A stretch of DNA of 64,000 bases from Silvimonas amylolytica (GTDB lineage: Bacteria; Pseudomonadota; Gammaproteobacteria; Burkholderiales; Chitinibacteraceae). Position 1 is the first letter of the stretch. Each line of letters starts with the position of its first letter. Made by a program: the position numbers and the translations under genes. This document shows, one piece after another, positions 46,529 to 54,834 of this stretch. Below the pieces are notes generated by a model. It saw nothing but the letters and a program-made list of their open reading frames with translations, ran no database searches and was not told the origin of the DNA. The DNA lies in assembly GCF_014645555.1 (NCBI RefSeq), contig NZ_BMLY01000009.1, forward strand, positions 1 to 64,000, in the 5' to 3' direction.

Positions 46529-46771
46529 ATGTGCCCTCTGTTCGAGCTGTCGTTAGAAACGCCCGCCCGTGTATTAAAACTACATACCCCCGCCGAACTC
46601 ACCCAACGCCTTTGTGCATTGGGTCTGCGACCAGGACGCGAGGTCACGGTGCTGCGACGCGGCTGGTTGGGTGGCCCGCTTCAGTTGCGGATCGGCAGCA
46701 CAGAACTCATGCTGCGACGCGAGCATGCTCGTGCCATTGAGGTTGAGACCCTGCCTGTGCGGGAGGGTTGA
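46529..46771 (+). CDS. feoA: Ferrous iron transport protein A
   Basis: FeoA is a small SH3-like cytoplasmic partner of FeoB. The 80-residue protein has the FeoA pattern with LCALGLRPGREVTVLRRGWLGGPLQLRIG and a final strand. The ATG at 46529 is preferred; a TTG at 46511 would begin inside the Fur-box-like site. Its stop is 2 bases before the feoB start, so the genes form one unit. No feoC is found after feoB. Confidence 0.9.
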   Translation: MCPLFELSLETPARVLKLHTPAELTQRLCALGLRPGREVTVLRRGWLGGPLQLRIGSTELMLRREHARAIEVETLPVREG

Positions 46772-46773
46772 TC

Positions 46774-48546
46774 ATGCAACGAATCGCGCTGGTTGGCATG
46801 CCCAACACGGGTAAATCCACGCTGTTCAATCGCATTACCGGGGGTAATGCCCGCGTTGCCAACTGGCCGGGTTTGACGGTTGATCTGGCCACACACCGGG
46901 TTTTGCTCGGCGCCAAAATGGTGCAGATGATCGATCTACCCGGCATCTATGATCTCTCGGGCGGTGCAGAAGATGAACGCATCGCCCAGTCGTTTCTGGC
47001 CAACACCGCATTGACCGGCGTGATTGTCTTGCTGAATGCAACGCAGCTTGATCGCCAGTTGGGTCTTGCCCTGCAACTGAAGGCGCTGGGTGCCCCCATG
47101 GTTGTGGCGCTCAATATGGCGGATGAGGCCCGCAGCGCGGGTATCACGGTTGATACCGCCGCATTGGGCCAGAAACTGGGCTGCCCGGTGTTGCTGATCT
47201 CTGCCAAGCGCGGCGACGGTATTGCTGATTTGAAACAAGCGTTGATCGATCTGACGAGCCGCAATCAGCAAGTCAATCTGGACTTCACGTGCTTGCGAGC
47301 AGCAGCGGCCTTTCACGACGAGGAGGCGCACCTCCATCATCATCACGTGAGCCGTCCACCCACGATGCCAGCCAGCATCACAGCCAGAATCGACCGCTGG
47401 ATTCTGCATCCGGCACTCGGCCTGCCGCTGTTTGTGCTGACCATGTTTGTCCTGTTCCAGCTCACCTTTGCCATTGGCACACCGTTGCAAGACGCGCTGG
47501 GCAGTGGCATTGACTGGATCAAGTCTTCCTGGCTGGAGCCCGCACTGGCCGGCGCGCCGGAGATCGTCCGCGGGGCCTTGCTTGATGGCTTGTATGACGG
47601 CGTCGGCACCGTACTCACCTTTGCGCCGCTGATCTTCCTGTTTTTCTCGCTGATGGCCGTCATTGAAGACTCGGGCTACTTCGCCCGTGCCGCTTTCATG
47701 ATGGATGGGCTCATGGCGCGGCTCGGTCTGGATGGCCGTGGCTTTGTCATGCTGATGATGGGGTTTGGCTGCAATGTGCCCGCGCTGATGGGCACCCGGG
47801 TGATCCGTGACCCGAAAGCCCGCCGCCTGACCATGCTGACCATTCCGTTCGCACTGTGTTCAGCGCGTTTGCAGATTTTCCTGTTCCTGTGCGCAGCTTT
47901 GTTCACACCGGCGCAAGCGCCGTGGGTGCTGTTGGGCTTATATCTGGCGAGCATCGTGATCGCACTGGGCACCGCATGGTTGTTGCGCAAGCGCTTTACG
48001 TCTTCCGAACCCTTTGCGCTGGAACTGCCTCCGTTTCGCCTGCCGCTGTTCAAACAGATTCGTCTACGCGGATGGGGTGAGACCCGCGCCTTTTTGCGCA
48101 CGGCCTCGACCATGATTGTTGCCGGTGTCTTGCTGGTCTGGTTCCTGACCCATTATCCGAACGAGCATCACAGCTACGCTGCCATGGTAGCGGACGTGCT
48201 GGAACCGGTACTCACGCCGATTGGCATTCATTCAGAGATGTCGATTGCACTGATCTTCGGGTTTGTCGCCAAGGAAGTCGTATTGGGCGCGCTTTCGGTG
48301 ATCACCGGCGTGCAAGGTAACGCCCTCTCGGCCCACCTGGCCAGCAGCATGGACCCGGTCTCCGCCATCTCTTTCATGTTGTTCACGCTGATCTATGTAC
48401 CGTGCGTGGCCACCGTGGCGACCATGCACAAAGAGTCAAAGAGCGCCTGGTTTACGGCTGGCTCGGTGGCGTGGTCATTGGGGCTGGCGTGGGTGTTGTG
48501 TTTTGTGTTTTATCAGGGCACCCGTCTGATTGGGGGCTGGTTCTAA
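46774..48546 (+). CDS. feoB: Ferrous iron transporter B, short form
   Basis: FeoB imports Fe(II) across the inner membrane. The 590-residue protein has an N-terminal G domain (G1 GMPNTGKST, G3 DLPGIYDLSG, G4 NMAD) and about ten membrane helices from residue 205 on, with the gate motifs GFGCNVPALMGTR and a second Gate repeat. It is about 180 residues shorter than the E. coli protein, mainly through a shorter linker and lost C-terminal part. The linker contains HLHHHHV, a histidine cluster that may bind metal. The ATG at 46774 has a GGGAGG site; a TTG at 46768 is less likely. Confidence 0.94.
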   Translation: MQRIALVGMPNTGKSTLFNRITGGNARVANWPGLTVDLATHRVLLGAKMVQMIDLPGIYDLSGGAEDERIAQSFLANTALTGVIVLLNATQLDRQLGLALQLKALGAPMVVALNMADEARSAGITVDTAALGQKLGCPVLLISAKRGDGIADLKQALIDLTSRNQQVNLDFTCLRAAAAFHDEEAHLHHHHVSRPPTMPASITARIDRWILHPALGLPLFVLTMFVLFQLTFAIGTPLQDALGSGIDWIKSSWLEPALAGAPEIVRGALLDGLYDGVGTVLTFAPLIFLFFSLMAVIEDSGYFARAAFMMDGLMARLGLDGRGFVMLMMGFGCNVPALMGTRVIRDPKARRLTMLTIPFALCSARLQIFLFLCAALFTPAQAPWVLLGLYLASIVIALGTAWLLRKRFTSSEPFALELPPFRLPLFKQIRLRGWGETRAFLRTASTMIVAGVLLVWFLTHYPNEHHSYAAMVADVLEPVLTPIGIHSEMSIALIFGFVAKEVVLGALSVITGVQGNALSAHLASSMDPVSAISFMLFTLIYVPCVATVATMHKESKSAWFTAGSVAWSLGLAWVLCFVFYQGTRLIGGWF

Positions 48547-48556
48547 AGCCGGGGAC

Positions 48557-48979
48557 TTAGTCCGCTTCCCAATCTCCGGGGCCGGGTAGCTTGCTCCACA
48601 TCTGCAAGCGTTTCGTATCAGCCAGTCGCATGGTCGGCTGGCTGAGCAGCCATTGCTCCAATGCCATGCGGCGATAGGTCAACTCTTCAATACTCACGCC
48701 TGCCAGCGCGCGTAGCAGCGCGGCCTGGTCCAGCAAGATTTCGCCATCAAAGATGGTCGCAGTGGCCAGATAAAGCTGGTCTTCAATGACCGCCACCCAA
48801 TACACGCTATCGGTTTCCTCCACGAGCGCCAGCGTGCCGCGCGGCATGGCTGCCAGTTCTTTGGCCACCAGTTGCCCTACCATTTGCAGCCATTGCCAGG
48901 CGCTTTCGGTGCGGGTGTCGATGCCATAAGGCGGAATGTCAGTATCGACGGGGAAATCATTAAATGGCGCAGCAGGCAT
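48557..48979 (-). CDS. Uncharacterised protein
   Basis: The 140-residue soluble, acidic protein has no signal or membrane helix. A central strand-rich part (MPRGTLALVEETDSVYWVAVIEDQLYLA contains the key strands, residues 45-72) is followed by a helical region and a tryptophan-rich end. I recognise no family. It converges with feoB, with 10 bases between stops, and lies downstream of the LacI gene on the same strand, 56 bases away, so it might be cotranscribed with that regulator. Confidence 0.6.
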   Translation of the reverse strand: MPAAPFNDFPVDTDIPPYGIDTRTESAWQWLQMVGQLVAKELAAMPRGTLALVEETDSVYWVAVIEDQLYLATATIFDGEILLDQAALLRALAGVSIEELTYRRMALEQWLLSQPTMRLADTKRLQMWSKLPGPGDWEAD

Positions 48980-49035
48980 GATGGGCAGGCGGGAAATTCA
49001 ATTTCAAGGTGAGATCAACAACGTGGCAGCGAGTT

Positions 49036-50058
49036 TTAGCTACTACCACGCAAGCGCAATTCAAAGCCCAGATCCAGTTGTTTTTGCGCTGGCGTCTGGC
49101 CTTCCATAAGCCCGAGCAACAAACTGGCTGCCTCAAAGCCAACCTTGTAACGCGGCGTGCGCACGCTGGTCAGCGTCGGCATGGCCCAGGCAGCGCCTTC
49201 CAGATCGTTAAAGCCAGCGACCGCCAGTTGTTCGGGCACCTTGATGCCTGTGCGATGACACCCAGTCAGCACACCCAGTGCCAAGTCATCGTTACAACAG
49301 AACACAGCATCACAATCCGGATGTTCCTGGCGCAGCACTTCCAGCATTTCTACGCCCATACCAATGCGGGACGGGCGCGGGTTCAGGTATTCCAGTTCAG
49401 GCGCATAACAGCCGGCGGCCTGCAGTGCTTTGCGGTAACCATCCAGCCGCTGCATCACCCGGGGGTCAAGCCGCGCGCCGAAAAAGGCAATGCGCTTGTA
49501 GCCGCGGTCCAGCAAGTGACGGGTGATCTGCCGTCCCGCTTCATCTTGCGAGAACCCCACACAAAAACGCTCGTTGGATGGATCGAGTTCCATCATGTGC
49601 ACAGCCGGGATGCCCAGTCTGGCCAGACGCTGACGCATTTCCGGGCGCTGGCGGGTACCGGTCAGCAGCACGCCATCGGGCGCGTGCGAGAGATACGCCC
49701 GCAACAGGCGCTCTTCCTTTTCATCGTCATACGCCGTATTGCCAATGAGTATCTGATAGCCCTTGGGGTCCAGCACTTCATTGATACCGGCCAGCGTATC
49801 GATAAACACCGTATTGGAGAGCGAGGGGATCAGCACCGCCACGGTGTGCGAGCGCGACGACACCAGCGTGCGAGCCGAACGATTGGGCACATAACCCAGT
49901 TCATCCACTGCGGCGAGAATTTGCTCCCGCAGTTTTTCAGAGACCAGATCAGGTGAATTGAGCGCACGCGAAACCGTAATCGCACTCACCCCGACCTTGC
50001 CCGCTACATCGTGCAAGGTGGCTGCGCGAGACGCATTCTGGTTGGCTTTACGCGGCAT
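49036..50058 (-). CDS. LacI-family transcriptional regulator
   Basis: The 340-residue protein has a LacI helix-turn-helix and hinge at residues 14-65 (LHDVAGKVGVSAITVSRALN) and a sugar-binding periplasmic-like domain. The effector region resembles GntR-type gluconate repressors (LLRAYLSHAPDGVLLTG and CNDDLALGVL). The open frame reaches 50133, but the ATG at 50058 gives the expected length. It is divergent from a sugar-binding protein gene, and a perfect TGTTAACGTTAACA palindrome lies between them, so it very probably controls that gene and perhaps itself. Confidence 0.92.
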   Translation of the reverse strand: MPRKANQNASRAATLHDVAGKVGVSAITVSRALNSPDLVSEKLREQILAAVDELGYVPNRSARTLVSSRSHTVAVLIPSLSNTVFIDTLAGINEVLDPKGYQILIGNTAYDDEKEERLLRAYLSHAPDGVLLTGTRQRPEMRQRLARLGIPAVHMMELDPSNERFCVGFSQDEAGRQITRHLLDRGYKRIAFFGARLDPRVMQRLDGYRKALQAAGCYAPELEYLNPRPSRIGMGVEMLEVLRQEHPDCDAVFCCNDDLALGVLTGCHRTGIKVPEQLAVAGFNDLEGAAWAMPTLTSVRTPRYKVGFEAASLLLGLMEGQTPAQKQLDLGFELRLRGSS

Positions 50059-50177
50059 AAAATCTTGGTGTGCTGACGGCAACAAAATTGAAACGGAAAT
50101 CAGGATACCGGATTTTCCCGATACATCGGACAACCCGGCCCATCATCAGGGTATTCATTTATTGTTGGTCGCTCCAC

Positions 50178-50191
50178 TGTTAACGTTAACA
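50178..50191. promoter_or_regulatory. Putative LacI-family operator
   Basis: TGTTAACGTTAACA is a perfect 14-bp palindrome with the central CG typical of LacI/GalR-family operators. It is 120 bases upstream of the LacI gene start and 129 bases upstream of the binding-protein gene. Confidence 0.65.
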
Positions 50192-50319
50192 TTACCATCA
50201 ATGTAGTCGACAAAATCCGACAACATTTCAGCGCCCATGACACGCACACGACCAGCGGACTGCGCACTCACGCCCTGCCGGCATCGCCTCGCAGGCACAC
50301 GAAATATTGGAGATCGATC

Positions 50320-51567
50320 ATGCTGAAAGTACGACTGACCCTGTGCGCTGCCGCGCTGTTGAGTCTGGCTGCCACCGCGCAAGCGGCTGAAGTGGAAGTG
50401 CTGCATTACTGGACCAGCGGCGGCGAAGCCAAAGCAGCAGGCGAACTCAAAACCATGCTGGAAGCCAAGGGCGACAAGTGGAAAGACTTCGCCGTGGCCG
50501 GCGGCGCTGGTGAAAACGCCATGACCGCACTGAAAACCCGCGTGGTTTCTGGCAACCCGCCCGCTGCAGCCCAACTGAAGGGCCCGGCCATTCAGGAATG
50601 GGGTGACCAGGGCGTGCTGGTTTCGATTGATGATGTGGCCAAAACCGAAGGCTGGGACAAACTCCTCCCGCCTGTGGTGGCCAATGTCATGAAATACAAA
50701 GGCCAGTATGTCGCGGCCCCGGTGAATGTGCATCGTGTGAACTGGCTGTGGATCAACGCGGACCTCCTGAAAAAAGCCAACGCCAAAGCCCCGACCACCT
50801 GGGATGAATTCTTCAAAACGGCCGATGCCATGCAAAAAGCCGGCATTTTGCCAGTCGCCATTGGTGGTCAGTCCTGGCAAGAAGCCGAGCTGCTGGAAAG
50901 CGTGGCATTGGGCGTTGGCGGTGCCAACTTCTACAAGAAAGCATTCGTACAGCTAGATCAAACCGCGCTGAAAAGCCCAACCATGATCAAGGTGCTGGAA
51001 ACCTACAAACGCATCAAACCGTACACCGATAAAGCCGCCAATGGCCGCGACTGGAACCTGGCTACCGCCATGGTCATTAACGGCAAAGCAGGTATGCAGT
51101 TCATGGGGGACTGGGCCAAGGGTGAATTTGCTGTCGCGGGCAAACAGGCAGGCAAAGACTTCCTGTGTGTCGCTGCCCCGGGTAGCACGGATGCCTATAC
51201 CTTCAACGTCGACTCTTTTGCCTTCTTCAAGCTGAAAGACAAAGACGCACAAAAAGGCCAGAAAGACCTGGCTCAACTGTTGATGAGCACGCAATTCCAG
51301 GAAATATTCAACCTGTACAAGGGCTCTATCCCGGCACGTCAGGGCATGGACTTGTCCAAGTTTGACGACTGCGCCAAAAAGTCCTCCGCCGACTTCAAAA
51401 ATGCCGCCGCCAAGGGCACGCTGGTCCCGTCCTGGGCGCATGACATGGCCATCCCTCCAGCCGCTGAAGGCGCGATCTATGACGTCGCCGCACAGTTCTG
51501 GAACGATGATGGCATGACAGCGCAAGCCGCTGCGCAGAAGATCGCCGCTGCGGCACGCGCGCAGTAA
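50320..51567 (+). CDS. ABC sugar-binding protein (family 1 solute-binding protein)
   Basis: The 415-residue protein has a signal peptide (ending AQA near residue 22) and the extracellular solute-binding family 1 pattern close to the glucose/mannose binders of Pseudomonas and Thermus: VEVLHYWTSGGEAKAAGELK at the mature N-terminus, GNPPAAAQLKGPAIQEW and GMQFMGDWAKGEF. It should deliver a sugar to an inner-membrane transporter. No permease or ATPase gene follows; instead a terminator lies directly after it. A TTGGAG site precedes the ATG. Probable regulation is by the divergent LacI protein. Confidence 0.9.
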   Translation: MLKVRLTLCAAALLSLAATAQAAEVEVLHYWTSGGEAKAAGELKTMLEAKGDKWKDFAVAGGAGENAMTALKTRVVSGNPPAAAQLKGPAIQEWGDQGVLVSIDDVAKTEGWDKLLPPVVANVMKYKGQYVAAPVNVHRVNWLWINADLLKKANAKAPTTWDEFFKTADAMQKAGILPVAIGGQSWQEAELLESVALGVGGANFYKKAFVQLDQTALKSPTMIKVLETYKRIKPYTDKAANGRDWNLATAMVINGKAGMQFMGDWAKGEFAVAGKQAGKDFLCVAAPGSTDAYTFNVDSFAFFKLKDKDAQKGQKDLAQLLMSTQFQEIFNLYKGSIPARQGMDLSKFDDCAKKSSADFKNAAAKGTLVPSWAHDMAIPPAAEGAIYDVAAQFWNDDGMTAQAAAQKIAAAARAQ

Positions 51568-51588
51568 ACCGCTTCTCTCCGAAGGCTG

Positions 51589-51631
51589 CAGCCCCCGTCT
51601 GGTCTTTTATGGCCGGTGGGGGCTGTGTTTT
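51589..51631 (+). terminator. Terminator after the sugar-binding protein gene
   Basis: An 8-bp stem, CAGCCCCC (51589-51596) and GGGGGCTG (51618-51625), encloses a 21-base loop and is followed by a T-rich run. Confidence 0.75.
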
Positions 51632-51706
51632 TCTGGCCGTCATTTAACGCATGGAGGGCGAGGTGAGAGGTTCTTGCCTGCGCAAGGCCACCTGCCTGGT
51701 CCGGGC

Positions 51707-51733
51707 TGGATCCCGGCTCAAGGCCGGAATGAG
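51707..51733. repeat. REP-like palindromic sequence
   Basis: The stretch TGGATCCCGGCTCAAGGCCG followed by GAATGAG contains a CCGGC-TCAAG-GCCGG hairpin. It resembles, from memory, dispersed repeats of the form GTCATTCCGG...CCGGGATCCAG found in many alpha- and betaproteobacteria. Only one copy is in this window. Confidence 0.45.
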
Positions 51734-51910
51734 GAAGAAGTGAAGAGGTACGCCCTGTTGCCCAAGTCAAACTGCAACCGGGCCCCGCAACCAGGCGCCA
51801 TCTTTCCCTAAAAACTTCAACCCTTTGATCCATCAGCCATTCAGCATTCCCTTCAGCCAGGCCCTCCACAATCACGGTATACTAATGCGTTTTGAATTCT
51901 CCCCGCAGCG

Positions 51911-53164
51911 ATGAACCTGTTCGTACTCGGCGTCAACCACGAAACCGCCCCCTTGTCGGTGCGGGAGCGGCTTGCGTTTTCGCCTACCGAACTGCAGTCC
52001 GCGCTGCCTGGCCTCGTGGCACAGCCTGGCGTCATTGAGGCCGCCATCATCTCCACCTGTAATCGCACAGAACTCTATTGCAACGCCCGTGATCCGTCCG
52101 CCCTGCTGGACTGGTACGCCGCCAGCCGCGGCCGCAAGACAGAAGAGCTCAACAGCTATCTGTACGTGCATGAGGGGGTCAACGCCGCTCGCCATACCTT
52201 CCGCGTCGCCGCCGGGCTCGACTCCATGGTGCTGGGTGAAACGCAGATCCTGGGCCAACTCAAAGATGCCGAACGCCAGGCGCGTGAGTCCGGCAGCATG
52301 GGCGTGTTGCTCAACGGTTTGTTCCAGCGCGCGTTCCAGGTGGCCAAAGACGTCCGCACGCAAACACGGATCGGTTCGGCATCGGTTTCCATGGCCGCGG
52401 CTGGCGTCAAACTGGCTGAACGCATTTTTCCGTCCGTATCTGAATGCAATGTGCTGTTCGTGGGTGCGGGCGAGATGATCGAGCTCTGCGCCACGTACTT
52501 CTGTGCGCAAAAACCCAAAAAGATGGCGGTGGCCAACCGCACGCTGGAGCGTGGCGAGTTGCTCGCCCGGGAGCATGGTGGCGAAGCCATCCTGTTGACC
52601 GACATTGCCGAGCGCCTGCATGAGTTTGACATCGTGGTGAGTTCCACGGCGTCGCCGTTGCCCGTTATTGGCAAAGGCATGATCGAGCGCGCGCTCAAAC
52701 TGCGCAAACGCCGGCCGCTGTTTATTGTTGATCTGGCCGTCCCGCGTGATGTCGAGCCTGAAGCCGCTGAACTGGACGACATTTATCTGTATACGGTGGA
52801 TGACTTGTCAGAAGTCGTTCGCCAGGGCGTGCATGCGCGCCAGGGCGAGGTCGTCGCTGCCGAAGCGTTGATCACCGATCACGTCAGCGAATTCAATCAC
52901 TGGCTGGCCAGCCGCGAACTGGTACCGACCATTCGCGATTTGCGCGATCATGCCGACCGTGCCGCCCGCGCCGAACTGGCCAAAGCCAAGAAGCGCCTGG
53001 CTGCCGGAGACAACCCCGAAGAAGTACTGGAAAAGCTCACCGCACAGCTTTCCGCCAAGTTTCTGCACGCCCCGCTGGCTTCTCTCAACGCGGCTGACGG
53101 CGAAGAACAAACCGCCCTCGTCACCGCGACCCGCCGCCTTTTCCGCCTCCACGACGAGGAATAG
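51911..53164 (+). CDS. hemA: Glutamyl-tRNA reductase
   Basis: HemA reduces glutamyl-tRNA to glutamate-1-semialdehyde, the first committed step of haem synthesis by the C5 route. The 417-residue protein starts MNLFVLGVNHETAPLSVRER, has the catalytic cysteine in ISTCNRTELY (residue 50), the block AAGLDSMVLGETQILGQ and the NADPH fold VLFVGAGEMIELCATYF. The C-terminal dimerisation helix is present. The gene starts the run hemA-GNAT-prfA, with 5 bases to the next start. Confidence 0.96.
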   Translation: MNLFVLGVNHETAPLSVRERLAFSPTELQSALPGLVAQPGVIEAAIISTCNRTELYCNARDPSALLDWYAASRGRKTEELNSYLYVHEGVNAARHTFRVAAGLDSMVLGETQILGQLKDAERQARESGSMGVLLNGLFQRAFQVAKDVRTQTRIGSASVSMAAAGVKLAERIFPSVSECNVLFVGAGEMIELCATYFCAQKPKKMAVANRTLERGELLAREHGGEAILLTDIAERLHEFDIVVSSTASPLPVIGKGMIERALKLRKRRPLFIVDLAVPRDVEPEAAELDDIYLYTVDDLSEVVRQGVHARQGEVVAAEALITDHVSEFNHWLASRELVPTIRDLRDHADRAARAELAKAKKRLAAGDNPEEVLEKLTAQLSAKFLHAPLASLNAADGEEQTALVTATRRLFRLHDEE

Positions 53165-53169
53165 CTTTG

Positions 53170-53643
53170 ATGTCACTGTTCCAGACCGCCCGCTGGCAAC
53201 GCCAGTTTGATACGGGCGCGTTTGAGGTCGACACCGACCCTGCGCGCCTGCCAATCGATACCGCGTACGACTTTATCGGCCGCCGCTCTTATTGGGGCAA
53301 AGGTATGCCGGAAGGCGTATTTCGCCGGTCGGTTGCCGGTGCGTTGTGCTTTGGCATTTACCATGACGATGCCCTGGTCGGCTTTGCCCGCGTAATTACC
53401 GATGGCGCCACCATCGCCTATCTGGGCGATGTATTTATCGATGAAGCGTATCGCGGACGTGGTTTATCCAAGTGGCTGATGGAATGCATACACAGTCATC
53501 CAGACCTGACCGGCTTGCGCCGCTGGATGCTCTTCACCGCCGATGCCCATGCGCTTTACCGCCAGTTTGGCTGGACCGAAGCCGCGCGCCCAGAGCGTTA
53601 TATGGAACGGCTTAATCAGAACGTTTACCAACAAGAACAATGA
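53170..53643 (+). CDS. GNAT-family N-acetyltransferase
   Basis: The 157-residue protein has the GNAT acetyl-CoA fold: [20 protein letters not shown], then the pyrophosphate loop motif [15 protein letters not shown] and a late strand-helix with [15 protein letters not shown], where the tyrosine is the usual general acid. The substrate is unknown. It sits between hemA and prfA: the ATG is 5 bases after hemA and its stop overlaps the prfA start as ATGA. Translation coupling to the release factor gene is clear, but many small GNAT genes are simply inserted in operons, so a link to translation is inference. Confidence 0.88.
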   Translation: MSLFQTARWQRQFDTGAFEVDTDPARLPIDTAYDFIGRRSYWGKGMPEGVFRRSVAGALCFGIYHDDALVGFARVITDGATIAYLGDVFIDEAYRGRGLSKWLMECIHSHPDLTGLRRWMLFTADAHALYRQFGWTEAARPERYMERLNQNVYQQEQ

Positions 53644-54716
53644 AACCATCGATTCTGGCCCGACTGGCCCAACTTTCCGACCGCCTCGAAGAAGTGGGCG
53701 CCCTGCTTGCCTCCGAAGGCGCAACCAACGATATGAACCAGTATCGCAAGCTCACCCGTGAGCATGCCGAACTGGAGCCCGTGGTGGCATTGTATAAAGC
53801 GTTCCGCCAGGCCGAGGCGGACATCGCCACTGCGCAAGAGATGCTGTCAGACCCGGATATGAAAGAACTGGCCGAGGAAGAACTGGCCGAGGGCAAGGCA
53901 CGCATCGAAGCACTGGAACTGGATCTGCAAAAGGCTCTGCTGCCCAAAGACCCGAACGACGAGCGCAACATTTTCCTGGAAATTCGCGCGGGTACGGGGG
54001 GCGATGAATCCGCCCTGTTTGCTGCCGATTTGTTCCGCATGTATAGCCGTTACGCCGAACGCAACCGCTGGCAGGTGGAAATCATGTCGGCCAACGAGTC
54101 TGACCTGGGCGGTTTCAAAGAAGTGATCGCCCGCATTGTCGGTTTTGGCGCGTATTCACGCCTGAAATTTGAAAGCGGTGGTCACCGCGTGCAGCGTGTC
54201 CCGGCGACGGAAACACAAGGCCGGATTCATACCTCTGCGTGCACCGTGGCGGTGATGCCGGAGGCGGACGAAGCGGAAGAGATCAACATCAACCCGGCCG
54301 AGCTGCGTATCGATACCTTCCGCGCCTCCGGGGCCGGCGGGCAGCATATCAACAAGACCGACTCGGCAGTGCGCGTGACACATATCCCGACGGGGATCGT
54401 GGTGGAGTGTCAGGACGACCGCAGCCAGCACAAGAACAAAGCTCGCGCGCTGGCAGTACTGGCAGCGCGGATCAAAGACGTGCAAGACCGTGAGCGCCAG
54501 GCCAAGGAAGCCGCTACCCGCAAGAGCTTGATTGGCAGCGGTGATCGCAGTGAGCGTATCCGCACCTACAACTATCCGCAGGGGCGCATGACCGATCACC
54601 GGATCAACCTGACGCTCTACAAGCTGGACGCGATTATGGATGGCGACCTGGAAGAGCTGACCCAGTCACTGGTCAACGAACAACAGGCCGAGTTGCTGGC
54701 CCAATTGGGCGAGTAA
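53640..54716 (+). CDS. prfA: Peptide chain release factor 1
   Basis: RF1 ends translation at UAA and UAG. The 358-residue protein has the universal GGQ motif in [20 protein letters not shown] (near residue 233), the class I domain 2 region with the PAT-type anticodon-like tripeptide in [15 protein letters not shown], and normal length. Its start overlaps the GNAT stop by 4 bases. The methyltransferase gene prmC, which modifies the GGQ glutamine and often follows prfA, is not present here. Confidence 0.97.
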   Translation: MKPSILARLAQLSDRLEEVGALLASEGATNDMNQYRKLTREHAELEPVVALYKAFRQAEADIATAQEMLSDPDMKELAEEELAEGKARIEALELDLQKALLPKDPNDERNIFLEIRAGTGGDESALFAADLFRMYSRYAERNRWQVEIMSANESDLGGFKEVIARIVGFGAYSRLKFESGGHRVQRVPATETQGRIHTSACTVAVMPEADEAEEININPAELRIDTFRASGAGGQHINKTDSAVRVTHIPTGIVVECQDDRSQHKNKARALAVLAARIKDVQDRERQAKEAATRKSLIGSGDRSERIRTYNYPQGRMTDHRINLTLYKLDAIMDGDLEELTQSLVNEQQAELLAQLGE

Positions 54717-54780
54717 GTACAGCAGTGATCAAGCGTGCCTTCAATGGCACCTTATCAATTGATTTGACAATGAATTACGC

Positions 54781-54820
54781 GAAAGCACGCAATCCGATTG
54801 GTATATAATCGCGTGCTTTC
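54781..54820 (+). promoter_or_regulatory. Promoter of the RNase II-family gene, bracketed by a 10-bp inverted repeat
   Basis: An extended -10 element, TGG followed by TATATAAT (54799-54809), lies between GAAAGCACGC (54781-54790) and its exact inverse complement GCGTGCTTTC (54811-54820). Transcription would start near the right arm, about 20 bases before the ATG at 54835. The dyad covers the -35 to +1 region and could be an operator. Confidence 0.6.
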
Positions 54821-54834
54821 CAGAAAGGGTTGTT

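Larger units (their letters stand above)
51568..51910. other. Intergenic region between the sugar-binding protein gene and hemA
   Basis: The left part holds a terminator (51589-51631). Next to it is a palindromic sequence resembling dispersed proteobacterial repeats (51707-51733). The hemA promoter probably includes TATACT at 51878-51883, 28 bases before the start codon; no good -35 is seen. No gene is supported. Confidence 0.55.

Noticed and set aside
46303-46740. A 145-codon frame across the feoA promoter and feoA
   Set aside because: It lies out of frame over feoA and the Fur-like site, and its composition is that of random AT-rich sequence.
54764-54809. TTGACA at 54764 as the -35 for TATAAT at 54804
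   Set aside because: The spacing is 34 bases, twice the usual distance, so the extended -10 is the better explanation.
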